From the NCBI RefSeq assembly GCF_009696605.1, contig NZ_VULR01000013.1, positions 1 through 64,000 of the forward strand: DNA of 64,000 bases. Direction: 5' to 3'. The position numbers and the translations under genes were made by a program. A model generated the notes under the pieces. The model saw only the letters and a list, made by a program, of their open reading frames with translations. It ran no database searches and had not been told where the DNA came from. Positions within the stretch are counted from its first letter, which is position 1; every line of letters starts with the position of its first letter. Positions 42,910-51,974 of this stretch are shown one piece after another. Origin of the DNA: Anaerosalibacter bizertensis (GTDB taxonomy: Bacteria > Bacillota > Clostridia > Tissierellales > Sporanaerobacteraceae).

Positions 42910-43764
42910 ATGTATTTAGTTGATAAGGAAGTAATACATGAGATTTTTGGTAAAGGAAGTGTGGTTGACTACAATGATAATTATATAAAAATAGATTTTG
43001 AATCAGGTGTTAAAAAGTTCATTTTTCCTGATGTATTTGGAGAATATATGACTCTTGTTGATCAAGAAGCGGTTAATTTAGTAAAGATGGAAATACAAAA
43101 AAGAGAAGAAGAAAAAAAGAAAGAAGAATTAAGGCTAAGAAAGGATAAAGCTTTAGAACGGGAACGTCAACATATTTTAGAACAGAAAAAAACTATGCAA
43201 AGTCGTAAAGTTCATCCCAAACAACAAGCCGTCTTCTGGTGTGAAACAGGAGAAGAGGATAAGATTTTCACAGAGGGTAGGGTTTTTATAGGGAAAGTTA
43301 AAAGTGGGAAAAACAAAGGACAGCCAAGGCGACTGGCTCGAATAAATTGGAAAAGCGGATGTCTTTTAACTAGAAGAGAACCTGGTATGCCAGAAAAGTA
43401 TAGGCACATCTTAGGTGTATTTATGGCAGAGGAAGGTTTTAATGGACAGACATGTAAGGATGGATATATTCCAGCTCATCCAGAGTATAGACTTCGTCTT
43501 TCAGAACAAGAATCGCATAAGATGCTTTTTTGGAAATACTATATGAATAAAAATTTTCCTACTAAGATAACATGGAATTCAGGAAGACAACGTTATTTTG
43601 ATAATATATGGATGGCTCAAATTTTACAGGATATTGTTTCTTTGAAAAAGAAACCTGAAGAACGTGAGGTTGCACAGAGATTTTTTGAATATTTTTGTAA
43701 AGTTAACCATATAAATGGAAATAAATTACCAAAAGCTAATGGTGCACTGGTGCAGATACAATAA
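42910..43764 (+). CDS. Conserved hypothetical protein with FGKG SH3-like N-terminus
   Basis: A 284-residue protein of a family common in clostridia, sometimes mislabelled malate synthase. The N-terminus (VIHEIFGKGSVVDYNDNYIK, then IDFESGVKKFIFPDVF) looks like a small SH3/Tudor-type barrel as in the tails of some helicases. A charged coiled coil follows (about 60-105), then a C-terminal domain (about 110-284) with FWCETGEEDKIFTEGRVFIG and a Trp-rich end. ATG 42910 behind GGAGGGG is chosen over the in-frame 42862 start. It is intact within decayed DNA and lies between inverted repeats. Function unknown. Confidence 0.75.
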   Translation: MYLVDKEVIHEIFGKGSVVDYNDNYIKIDFESGVKKFIFPDVFGEYMTLVDQEAVNLVKMEIQKREEEKKKEELRLRKDKALERERQHILEQKKTMQSRKVHPKQQAVFWCETGEEDKIFTEGRVFIGKVKSGKNKGQPRRLARINWKSGCLLTRREPGMPEKYRHILGVFMAEEGFNGQTCKDGYIPAHPEYRLRLSEQESHKMLFWKYYMNKNFPTKITWNSGRQRYFDNIWMAQILQDIVSLKKKPEEREVAQRFFEYFCKVNHINGNKLPKANGALVQIQ

Positions 43765-43777
43765 ATATACCTGGTTC

Positions 43778-43808
43778 CACCCAAGTTTTGTCGATATTTG
43801 TTAATGAG
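43778..43808 (-). repeat. Right imperfect inverted repeat flanking the 284-residue gene
   Basis: Inverted partner of 42682-42712 (23 of 31 positions identical), beginning 14 bases after the gene's stop codon. No clear target-site duplication could be seen outside the two copies. Confidence 0.5.
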
Positions 43809-43901
43809 GTAAAGAAGGCCCCCAATGGAGAATCATATGATACTTCCAAAGTAAACAGTCTAATTAATTAAAATTAGATTATCTACTTGGAGGTATTTTT
43901 T

Positions 43902-44060
43902 ATGGGAAGAAAGCCAAAGTATAGTAAAGAAGTAAAAATTAAAGTTTGTGAAGATTATGAGAAAGATTATGGTAGTTTTTATGATATTGCTAAAATGATT
44001 GGAACTGAAAAGTCAGTAGTACGTAAATAGTATCTAACATATTAGAAAGGTTACAAAGAC
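43902..44060 (+). pseudogene. IS3-family transposase OrfA remnant
   Basis: ATG 43902 with AGGAGGT-like site opens MGRKPKYSKEVKIKVCEDYE and continues through an HTH (FYDIAKMIGTEKSVVRK) typical of the first ORF of IS3-type elements. A TAG at 44028 stands where the family has the Trp of KWYLTY; YLTY follows in frame, then another TAG and KGYK. So point mutations, not a deletion, silenced it. No second ORF or intact ends follow; an imperfect palindrome lies just upstream (about 43850-43893). Confidence 0.75.
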
Positions 44061-44407
44061 TAAATCAGTCTTTCTTTCGGATCAATCTTTAGAAAAAGTA
44101 GAGTAGGCGCTATAAAAATTGGGATTATATTCTCAATCAGCTAATTGTATATTTTGAGGGAAGGATAGAACCTTACCTATAAAATAAGACTATAATTTTA
44201 TTGAAAATTAGCAATTTAATAAGTAAAAAAGTAGCATTACCTCTTACTTATTAAGCCCACTTATCCATTATAAGAATTATTGCCAAAGTTATAAGATTTT
44301 ATGTATATTATCCTAAAACTTTGGCAAGCTAAAATAAAGATACAAGTTTAACATTTATGTCCAATTAAATATTTCCTGTAAGAATAGAGATATTGCTTTT
44401 CCACTAA
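44061..44407. other. Non-coding decayed stretch
   Basis: About 350 AT-rich bases with frequent stops in all frames. The only structure seen is an 11-bp inverted repeat, TTGCCAAAGTT at 44280-44290 and its complement at 44317-44327. Probably remains of the insertion element and of neighbouring genes. Confidence 0.5.
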
Positions 44408-44943
44408 AAGCACAAACTATTTTACAGACTTGATAATGCTTTAATACATGTAAATGATCTAATAAATGCTGGATTTAATGATGCATTCATTTTGCAAAAC
44501 CTAGATAATAATAGTTATCTTGTTATTGTTGACAAATTTCCTACAAAGGACAAGGCAGAAGTTTTTTTAAATGATGTTAAAAGTAAAGGATTTGATGCTT
44601 TTATAAAGGAAATAGAAGTTAAAGAAGAAGAGGTTAAACCAAAAGTAAAAACCTCTATAATATCTAAAACAAGAACAACAGTTGGACAAGCCCAGGCTTG
44701 GGCTAGGAATAATTAGGTGTATGAAAGATTTATAAATATAGCTCCTATATATTGGGAATATATTGTGGAGTAGATCCAGTAGGAGAGCCGCATCCTAGAT
44801 GGTATATTACAAGTACTGTTGGATGGAAAGGCCAAGTACAGTTAGTAGAAGATTTAGGAGGAAAATGGGCTCCAAATCCTGACTATGGTGCATCTATAAT
44901 GAGGGACTATGTAACTAAGCTTTATAATACAGAGGTAAAATAA
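44408..44943 (+). pseudogene. Remnant of a SPOR / glucosaminidase cell-wall hydrolase
   Basis: A frame open from 44408 but lacking a start reads two SPOR-like units (AGFNDAFILQNLDNNSYLVI and TKDKAEVFLNDVKSKGFDAF), then VGQAQAWARNN, a TAG at 44714, and in the same frame VYERFINIAPIYWEY. The text then jumps frame to VDPVGEPHPRWYITSTVGWK and ends LGGKWAPNPDYGASIMRDYV, the usual C-terminus of phage/clostridial glucosaminidases. The middle, including the catalytic Glu region, is missing. So one stop, one internal deletion and loss of the 5' end. Confidence 0.75.
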
Positions 44944-45100
44944 TAAATATATATACAGGAATTTATTTTTAAATAGGTTGCTTTTATATTGTAGAAATAG
45001 ATAAAAATAAGTTGAAAGTTTAATAAAATAGTTAAAGGGTAAAGGATATTAATGTGATTTAATTTTAATTTGAAAATAATTGAACAAAGGAGGAAGTGAT

Positions 45101-45895
45101 TTGTTTAAATTAGTAGCTATAGATATAGACGGTACTCTTATAGATGATGACTTTAAAGTTTCAAAACGAACTGTAGATAAAATAAGGGCTTTAAGGGATA
45201 GAGGGGTAAATGTAACCCTTGCTACTGGAAGAACCTATAGATCGGCAAAACAATATGCAGATATATTAAATATAGATGATCCCATTATTTGTTATAATGG
45301 AGCACTAGTTAAGGACAATTCCAATGGCAATATTATATATGATGCTAGACTACCATTAGATATATCGAAGAAAATAATAGGATTTGGAGAAAAAGAAAAA
45401 CTGGATATAAAGGTTTATACAGATGATACCCTTTATGTAGAAGAAGATGATGAAAGAACAAGGGAAATATGTAAAAACCATAAGATTGACTATAAAGTTA
45501 TTGGAAAGTTAAGTGAAAATATAGAAAAAGGTGCTCAAATGATTATTCTCATAGAAGATGAAGAAAGGATAAGGGAAATACGTAAAAAGATTGATAGTAT
45601 GGATATAAAAAATGTTTCATATACAATGTCTACTCCTAGATCCTTAGAATTTGGTGCTCCGGGAGTCAATAAAGGGAATGCTTTGAAGGTATTGGCTGAT
45701 AAATATGGTATTGAAAGCAAAGAAATATTGGCAATAGGTAATAGCTTAAATGATTTAGGGATGTTCAAATATGCTGGTACTGGTATAGCAATGAAAAATT
45801 CAGATAGAATTCTTTTGGAAGAATGGGACAAAGTATCTAAGTATGACAACAATGAAGAAGGAGTATTCCATATATTAGACAAATATTTTGACTAA
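45101..45895 (+). CDS. Cof-type HAD-IIB phosphatase
   Basis: Cytoplasmic haloacid-dehalogenase-superfamily phosphatase of 264 residues, acting on small phosphorylated metabolites such as sugar phosphates or flavin/PLP derivatives. Motif I is AIDIDGTLIDDD, motif II TLATGRTYRSA, motif III Lys in GVNKGNALKVLADKYGI, motif IV IGNSLNDLGMFKYAG. A TTG at 45080 is in frame, but AAAGGAGG at 45086-45093 directs TTG 45101, which also gives the normal start (FKLVAIDIDGT). The substrate is not predictable. Confidence 0.9.
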   Translation: MFKLVAIDIDGTLIDDDFKVSKRTVDKIRALRDRGVNVTLATGRTYRSAKQYADILNIDDPIICYNGALVKDNSNGNIIYDARLPLDISKKIIGFGEKEKLDIKVYTDDTLYVEEDDERTREICKNHKIDYKVIGKLSENIEKGAQMIILIEDEERIREIRKKIDSMDIKNVSYTMSTPRSLEFGAPGVNKGNALKVLADKYGIESKEILAIGNSLNDLGMFKYAGTGIAMKNSDRILLEEWDKVSKYDNNEEGVFHILDKYFD

Positions 45896-45990
45896 TATAT
45901 CTATATTTTCCTATTAGATGACAAGAAATATTTCTCGGGAAATAATAAGATTGTTTTATTTCCTATTTTGTTGAAAGATGATATAAAAAT

Positions 45991-46025
45991 AAGAAAGCTA
46001 CTCAATTGTTGAGTAGCTTTCTTAT
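45991..46025 (+). terminator. Bidirectional terminator between convergent genes
   Basis: Perfect 15-bp stem, arms 45991-46005 and 46009-46023, TTG loop, with T on one side and A on the other. It serves both the HAD gene and the minus-strand gene to its right. Confidence 0.8.
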
Positions 46026-46047
46026 TGGGCATAAATAAAGTTTATAA

Positions 46048-46731
46048 TTAAATATTTTCAAGTATTATATTAAGTTGTTCAATATCTTCATTTACAGTTT
46101 TTAATAAATTTATTTGTTCATTTTGGAGTGACAATATTCTCTGGAAACTTTTTGATGCTTCTTTAAACTGTCTGTTTTTTAGATATCCTGCATAATTTTT
46201 GGTTTCACGTAGTATGCTTCCAGCGATATACTCACTTTCTTTTATAGCAGAGCTAATATGGCTAGTTATTTCTCTAATTTCTTCGTAGGTTTCTTTATCT
46301 ATAGTTTTATCCTTATCTTTTATTATATTTTTTATCTCTCCATTTACTTCATTTAAATTGTTTTTTAATTGAATAGTTAGATTATAGGCATCTTTAGAAT
46401 TATGAACAAATTGTCTTTTCATATTATACTGATTTTCAATGGCATCTAGAATAAATCTGCTTTTTTTTATGCTATCTTCAATTTTATCTCCAAGTTCAGT
46501 TAGATTTTCGATTTCTTCCAATTCTTCTTCAATCTCTTCTTCTTCGTTTATAATTTCTTGATTTTCTTCAATGATTTCATCCACTTCTTCAATGAGACCT
46601 TCAATTTCCTCCTCTAACTCCAGTACTTCCACTTCATCTGTTGGGATGACGTCATCACTACTAGCTAGAACATGGCTTGTACTAAATGTTATAAGTAACA
46701 AGGAAAGCAAAAATAAACTTTTCTTTTTCAT
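46048..46731 (-). CDS. Secreted acidic coiled-coil protein, unknown
   Basis: A 227-residue exported protein. The signal peptide is clear (KKKSLFLLSLLLITFSTSHV, cut near ALASSDD). The mature part begins with a strongly acidic segment (EEEIEGLIEEVDEIIEENQE, about 35-75) and continues as an extended helical/coiled-coil region with few hydrophobic patches. No domain is recognised. ATG 46731 follows AAGGGGGAG. Its own terminator region lies downstream. Confidence 0.7.
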   Translation of the reverse strand: MKKKSLFLLSLLLITFSTSHVLASSDDVIPTDEVEVLELEEEIEGLIEEVDEIIEENQEIINEEEEIEEELEEIENLTELGDKIEDSIKKSRFILDAIENQYNMKRQFVHNSKDAYNLTIQLKNNLNEVNGEIKNIIKDKDKTIDKETYEEIREITSHISSAIKESEYIAGSILRETKNYAGYLKNRQFKEASKSFQRILSLQNEQINLLKTVNEDIEQLNIILENI

Positions 46732-46835
46732 TAAATACTCCCCCTTTAAATTTTTTGGTACTTATTACATATACTTTAACATAAAATCCATAAAAGTCAA
46801 TAAAAGTAAAGAGGTATATTAAATCTCAAAAAAAT

Positions 46836-46875
46836 AATTATCTCTAGTGTGTTGTACACTAGAGATAATTTTAGG
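46836..46875 (-). terminator. Terminator of the small membrane gene (minus strand)
   Basis: Perfect 15-bp stem, arms 46836-46850 and 46856-46870, GTTGT loop, with an A-run on the left that reads as U-run for the minus-strand gene; a weaker T-run on the right could serve the other direction. Confidence 0.75.
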
Positions 46876-46902
46876 CTTTTTAGTTTTATAATCTATATTA
46901 TT

Positions 46903-47124
46903 TTAACTAATAATATGTAGAAAGTTATTATCTACAGTTGTCGGATTACTTTCTATATTTACATAGCTAAAGTAAGTTGGGGTATTTTTTCTATACTTAA
47001 AGTTTTCAGATTTAGTGAAATCGTTTTCTATTAGGCAAAAACTTATTATTAAAGCTATCATTACAAAAGCTATGATCAAACTGGTTACTCTAAATTTTTT
47101 GTATTGTGGTTTCTCTTTATACAT
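46903..47124 (-). CDS. Small single-helix membrane protein, unknown
   Basis: A 73-residue protein with a basic N-terminus, one hydrophobic helix (VTSLIIAFVMIALIISFCLI) and a short polar tail outside. ATG 47124 with GGAGGTATTTATA is chosen; the in-frame start at 47148 overlaps that ribosome site. No family recognised. An extended -10 (TG-A-TATAAT on the minus strand, around 47181-47189) and a 14-bp palindrome precede it. Confidence 0.55.
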   Translation of the reverse strand: MYKEKPQYKKFRVTSLIIAFVMIALIISFCLIENDFTKSENFKYRKNTPTYFSYVNIESNPTTVDNNFLHIIS

Positions 47125-47158
47125 TATAAATACCTCCTCCACATCCAAATAGTTAAAA

Positions 47159-47172
47159 ATATAACGTTATAT
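47159..47172. promoter_or_regulatory. Palindromic operator-like site
   Basis: ATATAACGTTATAT is a perfect 14-bp palindrome just downstream of the extended -10 for the small membrane gene, at the expected start of transcription. Binding protein unknown. Confidence 0.4.
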
Positions 47173-47189
47173 GTTAATATTATATCATA

Positions 47190-47670
47190 GTACTTTATAA
47201 AATGATAGAGTGAAATTTAAAAAACTGAAAAAATTTACAAAAAATAATATTTTTAAATTCTATAAAATCATTTAATATAGCTATACTACAATAATAAGAA
47301 GTTTACAAGGAATAAGTTATTTTAAAGTAGTATTTTAATTTATCCAATACTTGTATGTATATATATTAACAAATAAAACTATAGGGTTTTCTTCATTGGC
47401 ATGTGGGGTGCTGATGATGTTGTCAGGATAAATAGTTGAGGCATTTATATTTCAAACTATAAGGTTCTTATAGTAACATAGTAGGACAAAAATGGTAAAT
47501 ACATCCTATTCCATTTTTATAGTATTCATGATACATTGTTGTAGTATAATGAAGTTTAATCAGGGTTTGTGAATGTATTCAATACAGATTTAATAATGTA
47601 TAAATAGTTCAAAAGGGGTAGAGTTAGCTATTTATAAATGATTATTATTTTAAATAAGACAATTAAGTTA
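47190..47670. other. Gene-free stretch upstream of the second subtilase
   Basis: About 480 AT-rich bases. A frame around 47405-47570 reads short runs that look coding (GADDVVRINS, DKNGKYILFHFYSIHDTLL) broken by stops, which could be a decayed gene of unknown type. No intact ORF with a ribosome site was found. Confidence 0.4.
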
Positions 47671-47672
47671 AT

Positions 47673-47727
47673 AAAAAGGCTGCAACTTTTAAGGACAACC
47701 TCTTTAAGATAGTTGCGGCCTTTTTAT
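47673..47727 (+). terminator. Terminator in front of the second subtilase
   Basis: AAAAAGGCTGCAACT (47673-47687) pairs with AGTTGCGGCCTTTTT (47711-47725), one G-U, T-run in the 3' arm. It ends 60 bases before the protease start with no intact gene upstream; it could end a remnant or attenuate the protease transcript. Confidence 0.65.
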
Positions 47728-47788
47728 ATTTAAAATGACAGGAAAGGGGGATAGTTTGTATTTTTTTAAAAAATAAGGGGGAGATCTT

Positions 47789-50700
47789 TTGAAAAATGTC
47801 AGAAAATTCTTATCTATTCTTATTATCTTAACATTGCTTTTACCTAGTTTAGTATTTGCCGAAGGAGATGGAAAGCTTGTAGATGAGTTTCCAGATAGGA
47901 ATAAGTTTGGAGGTAATACTACAGAAGAATTTAAAGATGAAGATGAGGTAAGGGTTATTGTAGAATTAAAGGAAGATCCAATAGTTGTCAAGGCCACAAA
48001 ATCTAATAAAAGATACTCTAAAATGACTGTGAAAGAAAGAAGAAATGAAGAAAAGAAACTGCTAAATAATCAGGAGAAAATTAAAAATGATATTCAATCT
48101 AAAAGGATAGGTTTCAAAAAAATGACTAATTATACTACAGCATTTAATGGATTTAGTGGGAAGACTAAATTTAAAGATATAAAAGCTATAGAAAAATTGC
48201 CAGGGGTTAAAAAGGTTTATATATCTAAAGAGTATAAACGTCCTATAGCTAAACCAGATATGAGTTCTAGCAATAGTATGGTAGGTTCTGAACTTCTCTG
48301 GGATATTGGCTACGAAGGTGAAGGTATGGTTGTATCTATTATAGATTCTGGTATAGATCCTAACCATAAAGATTTTGTAATAAGTGAAGGAATGGAGACT
48401 AAATTAGACGAAGATAATATAAATAAACTTATAGGAGAAAAGAATTTAAAAGGCAAATACTATACAGAAAAAGTACCATATGGATACAATTATTTTGATA
48501 GGAATAATGAAATAGTAGACAAGAGCAAAACTGGTGGTGCCCATGGTATGCATGTGGCAGGAACTGTTGCAGCCAATGGAAATATAGAGGACAATGGTAT
48601 AAAGGGAGTTGCTCCAGAAGCGCAGGTTTTGGCTATGAAAGTTTTTAGCAATAAAATCGATATAGGCACTTTTGATGATATATATTTAGATGCTATAGAG
48701 GAGTCAATAGTACTTGAATCTGATATTATAAATATGAGCTTAGGTAGTCCAGCTGGATTTTACCAAGAGGATAGTGCTGTAAATGTAGGTATCACAAATG
48801 CTGTAAATAATGGTATAGTATGTTCTATTTCTGCAGGAAATGAAGGATATTCTACCTGGGGATGGGAAGGGTATGACGGTCTTCCTTTTAAAGAAAATCC
48901 AGATATAGGCCTTGTAGGGACACCAGGACTAGCTTATGAGTCTATTCAAGTAGCATCTGTTGAAAATACTGAGATAACTACTCCTTATTTAACCTATGAG
49001 ATTGAGGGAAAGAAAGAAAAGGAAAGAGGCTTTATTAGAAATAGAATAAGGGAAAGAAAAAATAATGGCAAGAAAGTGGAGGAAGCTATAGTTCCAATGG
49101 CATTGGCTAGTACTATAGAGCCATCAGATGTATTTAATGGACCAGTAGAATATATAGACTGTGGTCTTGGTAATAAAGATGAAATAAATAGAAAGAAAGT
49201 CAAAGGAAAAGTTGCTCTCATTGAGAGGGGAGAACTAGCCTTTACAGACAAAATAATGAATGCTCAAAAGGCAGGAGCTGCGGCAGTTATTATATATAAC
49301 AATGAAGCAGGTGGAGAAGAGTTAATCAATATGATGTATCCTAATAAAGGGAAAATTCCAGCTGTATTTATAGGACATGGCTCTGGTTCTGAAATGGTTA
49401 AAAAAGAGAAAAAATTTGTTACCTTTAATAAAGATACTATAGATATTCCTAATCCTGAAGAGTGGCAAATGTCTGATTTCACATCTTGGGGTACTACACC
49501 AAGTCTAGAGTTAAAACCTGAAATTACGGCACCAGGAGGAAAGATATATTCTACATTGAACAATAATAAATATGGAAGTATGAACGGTACTAGTATGTCA
49601 GCACCTCATGTAGCAGGTGGATCTGCGTTAGTAATGGAGTATATAAAAGAAAGTTCACAATATGGAAGACTAAATCCAAAGCTACAGTCTAGAATTGCAA
49701 AACAACTTATGATGAATACAGCTAAAATATTGGAAGATGAAAATGGAATACCTTATTCACCAAGAAGACAAGGTGCAGGTATTATGAATCTAAATGGAGC
49801 AGTAAATACCCCTGTAAGGGTAGTTAATAGGGCTGATAATGAAGCAAAACTAGAATTAAAAGACTTTAGTAGCAAAGAAATTAGTGTAGAGCTTAGTCTT
49901 TTCAATGATTCTGAAGAAGATATAAGCTATAAAATAGATGGGGTTGTACTTGCAGATGATATTCAAGAGGTAGAAGGTAAAGAGGTAAATACTTTAAAAT
50001 CTAGGGTTGTAGATTCCAATATTTCATCAGAAGAAACTATTACTGTTCCAGCAAATGGATCTAAAAACTTGAAAATTAATATAGATTTTTCAAAGGATTC
50101 AAATATATATGAAAATATGTTTATAGAAGGGTTTGTTAAATTAGAAGAAATAACAGATACTTACCCAGAGCTAAGTATCCCATTTGTAGGGTTCTATGGT
50201 GATTGGAATGGACCAGAAATATTAGATGGCATGAAGGATTTAAATGAAGAGTCTTATTATAATATATCTGGAATGGTAAATGGCAAGGATTATTATATGG
50301 AGCCAGGAAAAGCTGCTATAAATCCAGGAATTAAGACAGGTAGAAAGAATGGAACAGATTCTATAACGCCTATACTGTCTTTCTTAAGAAATGCAGAAGA
50401 AGTGAAATATAGTATAGAAGACGAAGAGGGAAATCTTGTTAGAAATATTAGGAATGAAAGTTTTGTAAGGAAGCACTATGTTGGAGGAGGACAAAACACA
50501 CCTTATTCTTATAGCATATTGAGAAGGTGGGATGGTAGAGGCAAGATACGTACAGTAGAAGATGGACTGTACTATTATAAAATAAAATCTAAAATCCATT
50601 ATGGCAATAAGGCTAAATGGCAAGAAAAGTCTATACCAGTATATGTAGATACAAAAGCTCCAGAAATAACAGATATAGCTTTTGATAAGGAAAGTGGAGA

Positions 50701-51232
50701 TTTGACTTGGAAAGGGAAAGATGAAGGCAGTGGAATAAGATATTTCACCATCTGGTCCAATGACAAGAAAACAGTAGAATATATAGAAGCAGAAGAGGGC
50801 ATGGAAGAGTATAAGTATAATATAGGAGAATTTATTGAAGAAGGGAATGAATACAATATAGAGATAGTAGGATTTGACTATGCTTCCAATGGAGGTATAT
50901 CAGAAGTGTTGACAGTTGATATAGTTGATGAAGAAGTTGATGAGACTGAGGAAGATTTTAATATAGAAGTATCTTTTGATTGGGAAGCAATAGCTGAAGA
51001 TATAGAACTTCCAGGAACTACATTAGAAGGGTATAATATTTTAAATTGGACTACGGAAAATGAAGAGCTAATAACTATAGAGCCTATTAAGTCAGAAGAT
51101 GGAAGTATAATTAATTATATAGCCAAAATAGAGCCAGTAGATGAAGATGTGGGAGTGAAATTTTTTGCACATGTAGGAAAAGATGATAAAGTCTATATTA
51201 AGGAATTTAAAGGACTCATAAAGAAAGACTAA
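47789..51232 (+). CDS. Secreted subtilase with PA domain, lactocepin/C5a-peptidase-like
   Basis: A 1147-residue exported serine protease. Signal peptide (1-26, ending LVFAEG), I9 propeptide (about 48-150), S8 domain with Asp186 (IIDSGID), His252 (GGAHGMHVAG) and Ser602 (GTSMSAPHVAG) intact. A protease-associated (PA) insert lies between His and Ser (about 445-545, VKGKVALIERGELAFTDKI). After the catalytic part come a Fn3-like domain (about 680-800) and further beta modules. The layout matches cell-envelope proteases of the lactocepin class, but no sortase or S-layer anchor is visible, so it is probably released. Start is TTG 47789 behind GGGGGAG. Confidence 0.93.
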   Translation: MKNVRKFLSILIILTLLLPSLVFAEGDGKLVDEFPDRNKFGGNTTEEFKDEDEVRVIVELKEDPIVVKATKSNKRYSKMTVKERRNEEKKLLNNQEKIKNDIQSKRIGFKKMTNYTTAFNGFSGKTKFKDIKAIEKLPGVKKVYISKEYKRPIAKPDMSSSNSMVGSELLWDIGYEGEGMVVSIIDSGIDPNHKDFVISEGMETKLDEDNINKLIGEKNLKGKYYTEKVPYGYNYFDRNNEIVDKSKTGGAHGMHVAGTVAANGNIEDNGIKGVAPEAQVLAMKVFSNKIDIGTFDDIYLDAIEESIVLESDIINMSLGSPAGFYQEDSAVNVGITNAVNNGIVCSISAGNEGYSTWGWEGYDGLPFKENPDIGLVGTPGLAYESIQVASVENTEITTPYLTYEIEGKKEKERGFIRNRIRERKNNGKKVEEAIVPMALASTIEPSDVFNGPVEYIDCGLGNKDEINRKKVKGKVALIERGELAFTDKIMNAQKAGAAAVIIYNNEAGGEELINMMYPNKGKIPAVFIGHGSGSEMVKKEKKFVTFNKDTIDIPNPEEWQMSDFTSWGTTPSLELKPEITAPGGKIYSTLNNNKYGSMNGTSMSAPHVAGGSALVMEYIKESSQYGRLNPKLQSRIAKQLMMNTAKILEDENGIPYSPRRQGAGIMNLNGAVNTPVRVVNRADNEAKLELKDFSSKEISVELSLFNDSEEDISYKIDGVVLADDIQEVEGKEVNTLKSRVVDSNISSEETITVPANGSKNLKINIDFSKDSNIYENMFIEGFVKLEEITDTYPELSIPFVGFYGDWNGPEILDGMKDLNEESYYNISGMVNGKDYYMEPGKAAINPGIKTGRKNGTDSITPILSFLRNAEEVKYSIEDEEGNLVRNIRNESFVRKHYVGGGQNTPYSYSILRRWDGRGKIRTVEDGLYYYKIKSKIHYGNKAKWQEKSIPVYVDTKAPEITDIAFDKESGDLTWKGKDEGSGIRYFTIWSNDKKTVEYIEAEEGMEEYKYNIGEFIEEGNEYNIEIVGFDYASNGGISEVLTVDIVDEEVDETEEDFNIEVSFDWEAIAEDIELPGTTLEGYNILNWTTENEELITIEPIKSEDGSIINYIAKIEPVDEDVGVKFFAHVGKDDKVYIKEFKGLIKKD

Positions 51233-51260
51233 TAATCTAGTTATATTAGAAGGATATTAA

Positions 51261-51308
51261 GAAGGTTTGTATCAAGAAGGCTTTTGCTCTTGGTACAAAC
51301 TTTCTTCT
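51261..51308 (+). terminator. Intrinsic terminator after the second subtilase
   Basis: Seventeen-pair stem with two G-U (arms 51261-51277 and 51288-51304), ten-base loop, T-rich end. Confidence 0.7.
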
Positions 51309-51493
51309 ATAGTATGATTATTATTTGAAGTTATATATAATAGATATAACTGTTCTTAGATTTTCATAGACAAAAAAGGAATTTAGTATATTTTTTAGTA
51401 TGACATAATTTTTAAATAAACTACTATAATATGATAAAATATATGGGTCAAATTCCTGTTCTTGTGAATTATGAATGGAGATGAGTTATTAAG

Positions 51494-51660
51494 CTTATTG
51501 ATGAAAATATTATGGATACAAATGAAGTCTAGGAGTATCTAGACAAAGAATATATAACCTTATATATAAAGGAATATTAGTATTAATAAAAATGGGTATA
51601 TATTTTAAAGTATATATAAAGGAAGCACAAGGAGAATTAAAAAAACATTATAGAACATAA
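51494..51660 (+). pseudogene. Remnant of an HTH_17 (excisionase-like) protein
   Basis: One frame reads LIDENIMDTNEV, a TAG, then EYLDKEY; the next frame, from 51535, reads VSRQRIYNLIYKGILVLIKM, GIYFKVYIKEAQGELKKHYR and stops at 51658. Together they rebuild a helix-turn-helix of the excisionase/MerR type (MDTNEV-x-EYLGVSRQ...). A stop and a frameshift have destroyed it. Confidence 0.6.
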
Positions 51661-51974
51661 TGCATTAGATTGGGACCTTGTTTAGTAATAGGTCTTAATT
51701 TATTTTTGAAAAAATTAATGACAACAATGAATAGAAAAAAGCGTATTAAATATATGTAATAATTTAAGGCTTTTAATCTACCTGACAAAATAAAAGAATA
51801 TAGTAATATCAGGTATTCAGGTGCTATTAGACTGCTTATGAAGGATTAACTAAAAGTGAATTGATAGCAACTTACTATTTATTACTTATATGGAAATCAC
51901 TTGACAAACTAAATGGTAAATAATATGATAGATTTCGAAGCGGTTACTTAATTAAAAATAGATAAGGGGATGAT
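51661..51974. other. Decayed stretch upstream of a secreted protein gene
   Basis: About 310 bases. Coding-like text survives near 51765-51850 (FNLPDKIKEYSNIRYSGAIR, LLMKD) without a start, preceded by two stops. No family can be named. No clear promoter for the next gene was found. Confidence 0.4.

Noticed and set aside
42682-43808. The flanking repeats as phage attachment sites
   Set aside because: They are inverted, not direct, and no integrase lies between or beside them.
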